NCBI RefSeq assembly: GCF_017811175.1
Contig: NZ_JACWIJ010000002.1
Span: forward strand, 3,038,001 to 3,102,000
Direction of reading: 5' to 3'
DNA length: 64,000 bases
Source of the DNA: Melaminivora jejuensis
GTDB lineage: Bacteria; Pseudomonadota; Gammaproteobacteria; Burkholderiales; Burkholderiaceae_C
Shown piece after piece: positions 54,200 to 63,191 of this stretch. A model generated the notes under the pieces. That model worked only from the letters and a program-made list of their open reading frames with translations, had not been told where the DNA came from and did not search any database. The stretch's first letter is position 1. Each line of letters starts with the position of its first letter. The position numbers and the translations under genes are program-made.

Positions 54200-57073
54200 T
54201 CACGGCAGCGGCACGATGGCCAGCGCCTGCACGCCGGTAGGCAGGCGCAGCAGCAACTGGCCGCTGCCATCCACGGCCCAGCGCTGGCCATCGGCAAACA
54301 GCGCCGCCAGCCCAGGCTCCAGCCAAGTGCTGCGCAACTGCGGCTGGGGCAGCAGCGCCCAGGCGCCTGCGCCCTCTGGCAACTGCACCTGCAGCGCCCC
54401 CTCGGGCGCCAGGCCGGCTTGCACCTGCGCGCCGGGCAGGAGCTCGTGCAGCACGGCGCGGGCGCGGGCGTAGTCGGCCAGCGCCCAGGGCAGGCGCTGC
54501 GCGTGCGGGCCTTGCAGCACCAGCGTGCCGTCGGCGTCGGCATCGAGCCAAGCCGGCGCGGCTGAAGCGCCGGGCTGCGGCGCGCCCGATTGCGCCAGCA
54601 GCGCCGGGCGCAGCACCCAGCGCGCACCGTCCAGGCGCAACACCAGCACCCCCTCGGGCGTGAGCTGCACGCTGGCCTGGGGCGCGGCAGCGGCCAGCGC
54701 CTGCACCAGGCCCGGCCAGTCGGCCACGCTGGGCGCCAGCGTCAGCACCAGGCCCGAGTGGGCGATCTGCACCAGGCCCTCGGGCGTATAGCCCAGGCCA
54801 TCGGGCCGGCGCACGTCGATCTGCACGGCAGCCAGCGGGGCCAGCGCCGCCGTCCATGGCCCCAGGCGCCACAGCATCAGGCCGTGGCGGTCGAACTGCA
54901 CGCTGGCGGCGGCCCCCGGCGCCAGCGCCAGCGCCTGGGCCAGGGCGCGGGCGTGCTGCTGCAGCACGGCGGGCCAGCCGGCAGCGCTGGCCGGGACATT
55001 GCCGGCCTCGCGGGCCTGGGCTGGCGGCTGCGCACCTGCCGCACCTGCTGCCAACCGCGCCACCGCACCCTGCAGCTGCACCGGGGCAGCGGCAAAGCGC
55101 ACCTGCGCGCCCAGCTCGGGCAGCGCCAGCGCATCGCCCGGCGGCACATCCGTAGCGCCAGATGGGCCGGCACCGCCTCCAGCAGCGCCGACCGTGCCCA
55201 GCTCGATGGCGCTGACCCGGCCCTGGCCGTCGATGCGCAGGCGCTCGCCGGCCAGCAGGCCGCGCGCGTCCAGCTGGGGCAGCTGGCCCGGCGGCGCCAG
55301 CAGCGCACCCGCCAGCACGCCGCTGGCCAGCGGCACGCCCTCGACGCGCGTGCCGGCGCTGGCGGCGCGCAGCAGCACAGCGCCGGCCAGCACCAGCGGC
55401 TGGCCGGCGCGGCTGGCCGTCAACTCGGCCCAGCCCTGCAGCACGCGCAGCACCAAAAGCGCCTCGCCCTGGTGCAGCGCCACCTGCAGCTGCGCGCCCG
55501 GCAGGACGCGCACGGCCAGCGCCTGGCCGTTGAGGGTCAGCGCCAGCGCCACCGGCGTGCTGCCCGCGCCCGGCAGCACCAGCGTGGCGCCCTCTGCACC
55601 CGGGGCGATGACGATGGGCCGTGACGGCTCGGTGAGCTGCACGGTGCCGGGGGCGGTGATGTGCAGCTCGGCTGGTGCGGGGGGCTCCTGGGGGTCGGGC
55701 GGGGGTGGAGGTGGTGGTGGCGGTGGCGGTGGCGGCACTGCCTGGAACGTCGCCTGCACCGTGCAATCCTGGGTGATGGCCAGCGTCGTGAACACGGCGC
55801 CCACCAGGTTGCCGCCACAACTGCCGCCCACGCCGGCGACGCTGAAACCGCTGCTGGCCGTGATCTGGAAGTCGGGCTGGGCGCCGTAGGCCACGGTCTG
55901 CAGCGCAGCAGGCGCGATGCTGCCGCCGGTGCCGGCGCTGGGCGTGACCCGGTAGCCGCGCGGGGCCTGGCATTGCTGCGGCGCATCGCTGCCGACCCGG
56001 CAGCTCCAGCCCCAGATGGTGTTGCCGCCCACGACCGGCGAGGCCGTGCCGGTCTGGCACAGATCGGCGCTGGGCGCTTCGGCCAGCAGGGGTGCGGCAC
56101 CAGCGTTGTGCGCGCTGCCGCAGGCCGCGCTGGCGGTCGTGCTGAACGCCACCTTGGCCACCCTGCGGCTGAGGTGGCCGGACTGGGCCTGGACGGCGAA
56201 ATACCAGTCGTAATCAGCGCCCGGCGCCAGCCCGCCCAGGACGGTGAACGTGGCCGGTGTGCCGGCTGTCATCAGCGCGCCGCCCTGCGCCACGATGGTG
56301 CCGACATAGCCGCCCCCGCCGCCATTCCTGACCTGCGCCGGCGTGGGCGCAGCACTGCCGCGCGTCACCACCAGCCAATGGCCCTGGCCGGCCAGGCTGC
56401 TGGTGGCCTGCATGGTGGCGCTGGCCTGCGTGGGCGCGCCCGACAGGGCCACATCCCGCCACTGCGGCAGCAAGCTGGCATCGGCCCCGGCGCGCACCAG
56501 GCGCACATGGTGGGCCGTCGTGCGCGCCACCGAGTCCTGCAGACCGTACTGGAAGCCCACGACCCAGCTGTGGTCGGCGGTGCGCAGATCAGGTGTGCCC
56601 GTCCAGCTGCCTTGCATCTCATCGGCCACCCAGGGAGCGTTGGCAAAGACTTTGGTATTGATGGCCGGCGCCGTGCGGCAGTGTTCGACCAGGCTGCGCA
56701 GCTCGCGCAGATTGGGCACGCGCCAGTCGCTGTGGCCGGCGAATTCGTGGCCGGCGGCGTGTGCCAGCGCCTGCGCCCAGTCCATGGCCTGGGCGCTGCC
56801 GCTGCAGCTGCCGCCCGAGGCGTCCTGGCCCTCGGCGCACTGCTTCCACATCAGGCCGGTGCGCTGGTCGGTGACGGTGCCGTCGCCGTGCTGCTGGTAG
56901 ATCGCCGCCGGGTTGCCGGGCAGATTGCCGTTGTGGCACAGCGCCTGTGCCTGGGCCTGCGCCGTGACGGCCAGCAGCACGGCGGCCATGATGGGCGTGC
57001 GCGGCAGCGGCTGCGTGCGTGGCGTGTGGGCGGGGCGCACCTGGCGGGAGCCGAGGTTGACCATCGTGGGCAT
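54200..57073 (-). CDS. Large secreted DUF1566 protein with internally repetitive C-terminal half
   Basis: This 957-residue protein has a signal peptide (TPIMAAVLLAVTAQAQAQA). A DUF1566 (Lcl-type) domain follows at about 30-200: TVTDQRTGLMWKQCAEG, MDWAQALAHAAGHEFAGHSD, WRVPNLRELRSLVEHC and HHVRLVRAG. A fibronectin-like segment (GLAPGADYDWYFAVQAQSGH) and a cell-wall-repeat-like YRVTPSAGTGGSIAP region come next, then a run of 13 prolines. The last ~480 residues first resemble a FecR-like sheet (LVLRVLQGWAELTASRAGQP). They then contain at least three ~85-residue units of the type L-T/A-P-E-G-x-L-x-L-x-L followed by W-x-L-x-P. Function is unknown; a surface or periplasmic binding role is likely. 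Confidence 0.7.
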   Translation of the reverse strand: MPTMVNLGSRQVRPAHTPRTQPLPRTPIMAAVLLAVTAQAQAQALCHNGNLPGNPAAIYQQHGDGTVTDQRTGLMWKQCAEGQDASGGSCSGSAQAMDWAQALAHAAGHEFAGHSDWRVPNLRELRSLVEHCRTAPAINTKVFANAPWVADEMQGSWTGTPDLRTADHSWVVGFQYGLQDSVARTTAHHVRLVRAGADASLLPQWRDVALSGAPTQASATMQATSSLAGQGHWLVVTRGSAAPTPAQVRNGGGGGYVGTIVAQGGALMTAGTPATFTVLGGLAPGADYDWYFAVQAQSGHLSRRVAKVAFSTTASAACGSAHNAGAAPLLAEAPSADLCQTGTASPVVGGNTIWGWSCRVGSDAPQQCQAPRGYRVTPSAGTGGSIAPAALQTVAYGAQPDFQITASSGFSVAGVGGSCGGNLVGAVFTTLAITQDCTVQATFQAVPPPPPPPPPPPPPDPQEPPAPAELHITAPGTVQLTEPSRPIVIAPGAEGATLVLPGAGSTPVALALTLNGQALAVRVLPGAQLQVALHQGEALLVLRVLQGWAELTASRAGQPLVLAGAVLLRAASAGTRVEGVPLASGVLAGALLAPPGQLPQLDARGLLAGERLRIDGQGRVSAIELGTVGAAGGGAGPSGATDVPPGDALALPELGAQVRFAAAPVQLQGAVARLAAGAAGAQPPAQAREAGNVPASAAGWPAVLQQHARALAQALALAPGAAASVQFDRHGLMLWRLGPWTAALAPLAAVQIDVRRPDGLGYTPEGLVQIAHSGLVLTLAPSVADWPGLVQALAAAAPQASVQLTPEGVLVLRLDGARWVLRPALLAQSGAPQPGASAAPAWLDADADGTLVLQGPHAQRLPWALADYARARAVLHELLPGAQVQAGLAPEGALQVQLPEGAGAWALLPQPQLRSTWLEPGLAALFADGQRWAVDGSGQLLLRLPTGVQALAIVPLP

Positions 57074-57092
57074 GGCTGGATTCCTGTTGATG

Positions 57093-57140
57093 CTCTGTTT
57101 TAAATAGCTGTCAGCGCTTGTCTGGCAAGGGTTTCAGGCC
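57093..57140 (+). repeat. Dispersed ~50-bp element between the two DUF1566 genes
   Basis: TGTTTTAAATAGCTGTCAGC, GCTTGTCTGGCAAGGGTTTC and AGGCC form a clear copy, 20 bases upstream of the large DUF1566 gene's start codon. Confidence 0.7.
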
Positions 57141-57158
57141 ATTTCCATGCTTGAATCG

Positions 57159-58271
57159 TCACTGCCCGCCGCGCACCAGGCGCACGCCCAGGGGCAGGAA
57201 GCGCTCGCCTGGGCAGGCTCCAGCACTGCAGCCCGACGGGTCAAAATCGACGAACCAGGCGCTGGGTGCATCCAACAGGCTGGGGTCGGCCAGCGGCGTG
57301 CTGCTCCACAGCGGCAGCAGCGGTGTGTTCGGGAAGTAGTCCGGGTCGATGGCCGGTGCCGAACCCGGAGGTTGCACGGCGCTGGCGCGGCCCAGATCCA
57401 GCAGGCTCTCCAGCTCCTGCACGCTGGGCAGGCGCCAGTCGCGCGCGCCGCACAGGCCGGCGGCGTTCACGTCCTGCACGAACTGGCTGGTGGTGCAGCG
57501 GCCCGGGGTCTGGCAGTCATCGCCAGGGTTTTGCGCGCCGCTGTCGCCGTCCGGGCTGTGCGGGTCGTACCAGGTGTAGAGGTAGCCCGCATCGCGCAGG
57601 TCGGCGCCGGGGTTGGTGGGATTGGCCGTCTTGACCTCCCAGACCAGGCCGGTCACGTTGTCGCGCGTGCAGGCCCAGTCGCCGCTGCCGCTGCCCAGGG
57701 CAGCAGCAGCGGGCAGCTCGCTGCCGTCGTTGGCAATCTTCGTGTAGTCGAAGCCGTTGGCTGCGCTGGCACTGGCGCCCTGCTTGGCCAGCTGGCCCAG
57801 GGCCGCGCCGGCGTCGCGCCCGTAGTGGCAGTCCTGCCCGCTGGGGTGGGCCGGGTCGCAGGCGCTGGCATTGCCGCTGCCGGCAGCGCCGCTGGCCAGC
57901 ACGCCGGTGTCGTTTAGGGCGCGCGGGGTGATCCGGCTGGCGTCGAACTGCGCCGTGGCGGTCTTGGCCTCGGTGACGTTGGCCAGGCTGCACAGCGGGC
58001 CGCTCTGGCCGGCGCAGTCGCCGCCCCAGGCGGTCAGCGCATGGGCGCTGGACAGCGCCCGGCAGGTGGCAGCGCCGCCGTGCGGCACCGGGTTGGGCGC
58101 GCAGACCACGCGGCCCGCATCCGCCGGGCTGGCGCCCACGCTGATGGCGAAGGTAAGCGTGGCGCTTGCTGCCGCAGCGGCTGGACTGCTGCTGGCGCTG
58201 TCGTGCGCCCGCGCCAGCAGCGGCGCGGCACATAGGGTGAAGGCAACGAGTGCGGCAAGGCAATGCTTCAC
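57159..58271 (-). CDS. Secreted DUF1566 (Lcl C-terminal domain) protein
   Basis: This 370-residue protein has a signal peptide (HCLAALVAFTLCAAPLLARA). A cell-wall-repeat-like region follows (GRVVCAPNPVPHGGAATCRA), then a C-terminal DUF1566 domain with CTRDNVTGLVWEVKT, YLYTWYDPHSPDGDSG, VQDVNAAGLCGARDWRLPSV, ELESLLDLG and VRLVRGG. There are many cysteines, consistent with export and disulphides. The GTG at 58271 was chosen because the signal peptide begins there. It is encoded upstream of, and on the same strand as, the larger DUF1566 gene and probably shares its role. Function unknown. Confidence 0.72.
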   Translation of the reverse strand: MKHCLAALVAFTLCAAPLLARAHDSASSSPAAAAASATLTFAISVGASPADAGRVVCAPNPVPHGGAATCRALSSAHALTAWGGDCAGQSGPLCSLANVTEAKTATAQFDASRITPRALNDTGVLASGAAGSGNASACDPAHPSGQDCHYGRDAGAALGQLAKQGASASAANGFDYTKIANDGSELPAAAALGSGSGDWACTRDNVTGLVWEVKTANPTNPGADLRDAGYLYTWYDPHSPDGDSGAQNPGDDCQTPGRCTTSQFVQDVNAAGLCGARDWRLPSVQELESLLDLGRASAVQPPGSAPAIDPDYFPNTPLLPLWSSTPLADPSLLDAPSAWFVDFDPSGCSAGACPGERFLPLGVRLVRGGQ

Positions 58272-58277
58272 GCTCTT

Positions 58278-58330
58278 GTTTTCATAGCTGTAAGCGCTTG
58301 CCAGGCAAGCGTTTGAGGGCAAAATCATCC
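58278..58330 (+). repeat. Dispersed ~50-bp element upstream of the smaller DUF1566 gene
   Basis: TTTTCATAGCTGTAAGCGCT, TGCCAGGCAAGCGTTTGAGG and GCAAAATCATC form a nearly full copy, including the distal AAAATC end. It begins 7 bases upstream of the GTG start. Confidence 0.7.
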
Positions 58331-58350
58331 AAAAATATGAAAGTTTTCGT

Positions 58351-58914
58351 TCAATCGCCCGGCGCCCGGGCTGCATCCTGGGTGCGCCCGGCGCGCACGC
58401 CCTTGTTGCGAGGCCGGGGGGCGCTGGCCGCTGGCGTGGCGTTGATGGCCGACAGCGCCAGCTCCAGCACGATGCTGCGCGCCGCCGCGCTGCGGCCTTC
58501 GGGCGCATAGGGGCAGTAGCAGCCGCTGGCGGCGTGGATGGTGCTCTGCGCGGCGTGCAGCACGATGCGCGCCCGCCGGTGCGCGCTGCCGGCAAAGGGC
58601 TGCACGCGCAGGCGCGCCTCGGGAGCCAGCGCCAGGCCCATGGGCGCGGGTCGGTTCAGTATGTCGGTGCGGATGGTGCGCCAGTGCGCGCCTGCGTCCA
58701 GCGAGTACTGCCAGACGCCGGCCTGCAGATCGAGCTGCTCGATGATCACGCCCAGGCGCACGTCGAGCTGCGACGCGCAGGCAGCCAGCAGCTCGTCCAC
58801 CGCCTGTCCGGCCAGCCCGGCGGCGGCAGGCCGGGAGGCCGCCGGCTGGGCAGGGCGGTCAGCGGCAGGGACGAGGGCAGGGGCAGAGGCAAGGGCAGGT
58901 TGGGCAAAGGACAT
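58351..58914 (-). CDS. Hypothetical protein with an adhesin-repeat-like domain
   Basis: This protein of about 187 residues has an Ala/Pro-rich N-terminus and then GVIIEQLDLQAGVWQYSLDA, GAHWRTIRTD, GLALAPEARLRVQPFAGSAH. That pattern (G-x-W-x-Y-S-x-D-x-G-x-x-W, then L-x-x-x-A-x-L-R-x-x-P) resembles the single-repeat units of very large bacterial adhesins, here as an isolated copy. A later NATPASAP segment and basic tail follow. No signal peptide is evident. It is divergent from a LuxR-type regulator and could be its target. Coding potential is supported by length and codon pattern; function is unknown. Confidence 0.5.
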   Translation of the reverse strand: MSFAQPALASAPALVPAADRPAQPAASRPAAAGLAGQAVDELLAACASQLDVRLGVIIEQLDLQAGVWQYSLDAGAHWRTIRTDILNRPAPMGLALAPEARLRVQPFAGSAHRRARIVLHAAQSTIHAASGCYCPYAPEGRSAAARSIVLELALSAINATPAASAPRPRNKGVRAGRTQDAARAPGD

Positions 58915-59086
58915 GGCAGCGGGGCGCGCAGGAAACGGCGAGTGCCGGGGTAGGCCAGGCAACCGGCCAGGAGACAGGCCGCAGGGACAGGCCAAGACCA
59001 CGGCAGGATGCAGCGCTGCGTCCAGCACGTCCATCACACAAATGGACTAAGGCCGGCGCCGCCGTCCTCGGCAATACTTGCGCCCC

Positions 59087-59770
59087 ATGCCTGCGCCCGA
59101 GCCCCTGCCTTCGCAACTGCTGCGCCCGCTGCACCTGCTGCTGGTGGATGACCACAACCTGTTTCGCACCGGCCTGCGCCTGATCGTGCAGGATCACCCT
59201 GCCGTGGGCCGCATCGCCGAGGCCGGCAGCGTGGCCGAAGCCTGCGCGCTGGCCGGTGACCCGCCCATCGACCTGGTGCTGCTGGACATCCAGATGCCCG
59301 GCATGAACGGCCTGGACGGCCTGCGCCCGCTGCGCCAGGCGCACCCGCGCGCGCGCGTGCTGCTGGTGTCGGCCAGCGTCGCGCCGGACGCCGTGCGCGA
59401 GGCGCGTGCGCGGGGCGCCGACGGCTTTTTGCCCAAGAGCGCCAGCGGCGCTGACATCCTGGCTGCCATCGACTTGGCGCGCACCGGCCAGCCGTGCTTT
59501 CCCAGCATTGCCGCTGCCCCGCCTGCAGCCCTGCCCGGCCAGGCGGTGCCGGTATTCACCGCGCGCCAGAGCGAGGTGCTGCGCCTGCTGTGTACGGGCC
59601 GGCCCAACAAGGTCATCGCGCGCGACCTGGGCCTGAGCGAGAACACCGTGCGCGTCCATGTCTCGGCCATCTTCGCGCTGCTGGGCGTCAACAGCCGCAG
59701 CACGGCGCTGCTGGCCGCGCAGCGCCTGGGCCTGGCCGAGGGGCCGCTGGCCGATGGCCTCCCCTGCTGA
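59087..59770 (+). CDS. LuxR/NarL-family response regulator
   Basis: In this 227-residue regulator the receiver has LHLLLVDDHNLFRTGLRLIV and the phosphoacceptor in LVLLDIQMPGMNGLDG, ending GADGFLPKSAS. The helix-turn-helix is FTARQSEVLRLLCTGRPNKV, IARDLGLSENTVRVHVSAIF, LLGVNSRSTALL. The ATG at 59087 was preferred to an in-frame TTG at 59078. It overlaps the downstream hybrid kinase gene by 17 bases, so they form an operon. Confidence 0.9.
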   Translation: MPAPEPLPSQLLRPLHLLLVDDHNLFRTGLRLIVQDHPAVGRIAEAGSVAEACALAGDPPIDLVLLDIQMPGMNGLDGLRPLRQAHPRARVLLVSASVAPDAVREARARGADGFLPKSASGADILAAIDLARTGQPCFPSIAAAPPAALPGQAVPVFTARQSEVLRLLCTGRPNKVIARDLGLSENTVRVHVSAIFALLGVNSRSTALLAAQRLGLAEGPLADGLPC

Positions 59771-61637
59771 CGCCGAACCGGACAGCGTCCCGGCGCAGGC
59801 CGCCGAGGTGCTGGCCACTGCCGCTGCCGCGCGCCGCCAGCCGCCGCGCGCCGGCCTGTGCGAGGCGCTGCACTGGCAGCGCGACGCCGTGCTGGCCGAG
59901 CAGGTGCAACTGCTGCTCCAGGCCTTTCCGCGCACGCTGGCGTCCTCGGCGGTGACGGCTGGCGGCGTGGTCTGGCTGATGGCGCTGGTGGTGCCGCTGG
60001 GCGTCATGCTGGGCTGGCTGGCCTCGCATCTGGCGGTGGTGCTGGCCGTCCACCTGGCGCTGCGCCCCCTGCCGCGCACGCCGGCCAGGCCGCGCGCCGA
60101 CGCCCACCGGCTGCTGCTGTGCATGGTGGCCATGGGCCTGACCTGGGGCTCGCTGGGCATCGTTGCGCTGTGGCAGGGCAGCAGCCGGGATGCGGTGATC
60201 TATGCCATCGGCGTGCTCAGCACGGTGTCTGCCGGTGCGCTGGGCCTGGGTGCGCCGCTGCTGCCGGCCTACCTGTTCTACCTGAGCTGCACCGTGGGCA
60301 GCGTGGCGCTGGCGCTGACGCTGGCCGGCGGCGACATGGCCCTGCCCGGCTGCGCGCTGCTGGGCGTCTATTACGTGCTGACGGCGCTGCACGCGCGCAA
60401 TCTGGCGCAGGCGGCGCTGGCCAGCATCGAGCTGAAATTCGACAACCAGCGCCTGCTGGAGCGCCTGTACGAGCAGACCGAGCGCGCCCTGCGCGCGTTG
60501 CAGGTGGCGCAGCAGGCCAACCAGGACAAGTCGCGCTTTCTGGCCGCCGCCAGCCACGACCTGCGCCAGCCGCTGCACGCGCTGGGCCTGTTCCTGGACA
60601 CGCTGGCGCGCAGCCCGCTCAGCGATGCCCAGGCTGGCGTGCTGGGCCATGCGCGCGCCGCGCAGGCCGCCGGCGCCGAGATGCTGACCACGCTGCTGGA
60701 CTACTCGCGCCTGGAGGCTGGCGTGGTGCGCGCCCGCCCGGCGCCGTTTGCCGTGCAGGGCCTGTTGTCGGCGCTGGAGCAGGAGTTCGGCCCGCAGGCC
60801 GACGCCGCCGCGCTGGTCTATCGCACGCGCGAGACCACGGCGGCGGCGCACGCCGACCGGGCGCTGGCCGATCTGGTCATGCACAACTTCATCTCCAACG
60901 CGCTGCGCTACACCGACGCCGGCGGCCTGCTGATCGCCTGCCGCCGGCGCGCCGGGCGGCTGGCGCTGGAGGTCTGGGATACCGGCTGCGGCATCGCGCC
61001 GGAGCACCTGGGCGAGGTGTTTCGCGAATTCCACCAGCTGGGCAATCCCGAGCGCGACCGCCGCCGTGGCCTGGGCCTGGGCCTGGCGATTGCCCAGCGC
61101 CTGGCGCGCGCCATGGGCAGCGAGGTCGAGGTGCGCTCGCGCCCGGGGCGCGGCTCGGTGTTTCGCCTGTACCTGCCGGCCTGGCACGGCGCGCTGCTGG
61201 ATGGCCCGGCAGGCGATGGCGTGGCCGACGATGGTGCGCTGGCCGGGCTGTCGCTGCTGGTCATCGACGACGACGAGGCGGTGCGCGCCGGGATGCAGGC
61301 GCTGCTGCACAGCTGGGGCTGCGTCTGCGTGTGCGCCGAATCGGCGGCCCAGGCGCTGGAGGCCCTGGTGGGCATGGCGCCGCCCGATGTCGTGGTGGCG
61401 GATTTTCGGCTGCGCCACGGCGCCACGGGCCGCCAGGCGCTGGACGCCGTGCGCGCCTATCTGGGCCGGCGTGTGCCGGCCATCATCATGACCGGCGACA
61501 CCTCGCCGCAGCGCCTGCGCGACGCCCAGTCCACCGATGCGCTGCTGCTGCACAAGCCGGTGTCGGCGCTACAGCTGCGCGCGGCGCTGGTGCAGGTGCT
61601 GGCGCCGGTGCCGGTTTCAGAGATACAAAAAGCATAG
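59754..61637 (+). CDS. Hybrid sensor histidine kinase with C-terminal receiver
   Basis: This 627-residue protein has about six hydrophobic segments in residues 60-210 forming a membrane sensor, then a coiled-coil linker. HisKA box FLAAASHDLRQPLHALGLFL and ATPase motifs (HNFISNALRYTDAGG, DTGCGIAPEHLGEVF, GLGLGLAIAQRLARAMG) follow. A C-terminal receiver has LLVIDDDEAVRAGMQ and its phosphoacceptor in VVVADFRLRHGATG. The HDLRQPLHA variety of box is typical of the family paired with LuxR regulators in Burkholderiales. The last residues (VSEIQKA) come from the beginning of a dispersed repeat copy. Confidence 0.87.
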   Translation: MASPADAEPDSVPAQAAEVLATAAAARRQPPRAGLCEALHWQRDAVLAEQVQLLLQAFPRTLASSAVTAGGVVWLMALVVPLGVMLGWLASHLAVVLAVHLALRPLPRTPARPRADAHRLLLCMVAMGLTWGSLGIVALWQGSSRDAVIYAIGVLSTVSAGALGLGAPLLPAYLFYLSCTVGSVALALTLAGGDMALPGCALLGVYYVLTALHARNLAQAALASIELKFDNQRLLERLYEQTERALRALQVAQQANQDKSRFLAAASHDLRQPLHALGLFLDTLARSPLSDAQAGVLGHARAAQAAGAEMLTTLLDYSRLEAGVVRARPAPFAVQGLLSALEQEFGPQADAAALVYRTRETTAAAHADRALADLVMHNFISNALRYTDAGGLLIACRRRAGRLALEVWDTGCGIAPEHLGEVFREFHQLGNPERDRRRGLGLGLAIAQRLARAMGSEVEVRSRPGRGSVFRLYLPAWHGALLDGPAGDGVADDGALAGLSLLVIDDDEAVRAGMQALLHSWGCVCVCAESAAQALEALVGMAPPDVVVADFRLRHGATGRQALDAVRAYLGRRVPAIIMTGDTSPQRLRDAQSTDALLLHKPVSALQLRAALVQVLAPVPVSEIQKA

Positions 61638-61720
61638 CTGCCAGCGCTTGCCTGACGCCTTTTTCAGCCCCCTCACCCCAGCCCTCTGCCGCACGCGGGA
61701 GAGGGAGCGGGCAAGGGCGG
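61622..61720 (+). repeat. Dispersed ~50-bp element and imperfect CCCTCTGCCGC hairpin
   Basis: ATACAAAAAGCATAGCTGCC, AGCGCTTGCCTGACGCCTTT overlaps the kinase stop codon. It is followed by CCCTCACCCCAGCCCTCTGC, CGCACGCGGGAGAGGG (61670-61706), an imperfect version of the hairpin at 20576 and 23714. The block separates two convergent genes and may serve as a terminator region. Confidence 0.65.
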
Positions 61721-61760
61721 TGCTGGATTTGCCAGCGGTACCGGAGCGAGGCTCAGCGCA

Positions 61761-63140
61761 TCAGTGCATCAACGCCTCGATCTCGTCCGCTTCGACTGGC
61801 ACGCCACGCGTGATCAGCTCGCAGCCGCCCTCGGTCACGATGGCGTCGTCCTCGATGCGGATGCCGATGCCGTGGAACTGCTCGGGCACGCCCGGCGCGG
61901 GGCGCACGTACAGGCCCGGCTCGATGGTCAGCACCATGCCGGGGCGCAGGATGCGGCTGGGACGGTTGAGGATGGTCTCGCCCGACAGCGGGTCGCGCCG
62001 CTCGCTGGTCTGGCCGACCTCGGCAGGCTCGACATAGCTGCCGCAGTCGTGTACGTCCATGCCCAGCCAGTGGCCGGTGCGGTGCATGTAGAACTGGAAA
62101 TAGGCGCGCTGCTCGATCACGTCCTGGGCGCTGCCGACCTTGCCGGCGTCGAGCAGCCCCAGATCCAGCAGGCCCTGCGCCAGCACGGCCACGGTGGCCT
62201 CGTGCGGATCGTTGAAGCGGGCGCCGGCGCGCGTGGCGGCAATCGCCGCCTGCTGGCTGGCCAGTACCAGCTCGTACAGGGCGCGCTGCGGGCCGGTGAA
62301 GCGCCCATCCGCCGGGAAGGTGCGCGTGATGTCGCTGGCGTAGCCGTCGAGCTCACAGCCGGCGTCGATCAGCACCAGCTCGCCGGCGCGCACCGGGGCG
62401 GTGTCGGCGCGGTAGTGCAGCACGCAGGCATTGGCCCCGGCGGCGACGATGGAGCCATAGGCCGGGAATTGCGAGCCTTCTTCGCGAAAGGCCGCCAGCA
62501 GCTCGGCCTCCAGGTGGTACTCGCGCACGTCCTGGCCGGCGCGCAGCATCCGGGCGCTGCGCTGCATGGCGCGGATGTGGGCGCGGGCGCTGATGTCGGC
62601 GGCGCGGCGCATGGTATCCAGCTCGTGCGCGTCCTTGACGAGGCGCATCTCGTCGAGCAGGGCGCACACATCGGCCTGCTCGGCCGGGCACAGCGCGCCG
62701 TAGCGCACGCGCGCGCGCACGGCGTTCAGCCAGCCTTCGACGCGCGCGGCCAGGCCCTCGTGCGTAGCGAACGGAAACCACACGCGCTGGCGGTTTTCCA
62801 GCAGGCGCGGCAGCTCGGTGTCCAGCCGGTCGCTGGGCAGGGCGGCATCGACGTCCAGCGTGGCCACTGCCGCCTCGGGGCCGAGGCGGTAGCCGTCCCA
62901 GATCTCGCGCTCCACATCCTTGGGCCGGCAAAACAGCAGGCTGTCGCCCTCGGCGGTCAGCACCAGGCAGGCGCCCGGCTCGGCAAAGCCGGTCAGGTAA
63001 TAGAAATAGCTGTCGTGCCGGTAGGGGAAGTCGCTGTCGCGGTTGCGCGGGCGCTCGGGGGCGGTGGGGATGATGGCGATGCCGCCGGCGCCCAGTTGGG
63101 CAGCCAGGCGCGCGCGGCGCTGGGCGTGGATGGAGGTCAT
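61761..63140 (-). CDS. pepP: Xaa-Pro aminopeptidase (PepP)
   Basis: This 459-residue M24-family metallopeptidase removes N-terminal residues before proline. An N-terminal domain (DSDFPYRHDSYFYYLTGFAE) is followed by the pita-bread fold with the five metal ligands. The two aspartates are in VLIDAGCELDGYASDITRTF, the histidine in HRTGHWLGMDVHD, and the glutamates in LTIEPGLYVRP and IGIRIEDDAIV. The start at 63140 fits relatives. It is downstream of murU on the same strand, a usual Burkholderiales layout. Confidence 0.93.
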   Translation of the reverse strand: MTSIHAQRRARLAAQLGAGGIAIIPTAPERPRNRDSDFPYRHDSYFYYLTGFAEPGACLVLTAEGDSLLFCRPKDVEREIWDGYRLGPEAAVATLDVDAALPSDRLDTELPRLLENRQRVWFPFATHEGLAARVEGWLNAVRARVRYGALCPAEQADVCALLDEMRLVKDAHELDTMRRAADISARAHIRAMQRSARMLRAGQDVREYHLEAELLAAFREEGSQFPAYGSIVAAGANACVLHYRADTAPVRAGELVLIDAGCELDGYASDITRTFPADGRFTGPQRALYELVLASQQAAIAATRAGARFNDPHEATVAVLAQGLLDLGLLDAGKVGSAQDVIEQRAYFQFYMHRTGHWLGMDVHDCGSYVEPAEVGQTSERRDPLSGETILNRPSRILRPGMVLTIEPGLYVRPAPGVPEQFHGIGIRIEDDAIVTEGGCELITRGVPVEADEIEALMH

Positions 63141-63191
63141 GCGCGCAATGCTACTGCGCCGCCGGCCCGGCGCCAGGCGGGCGGGCACGCA

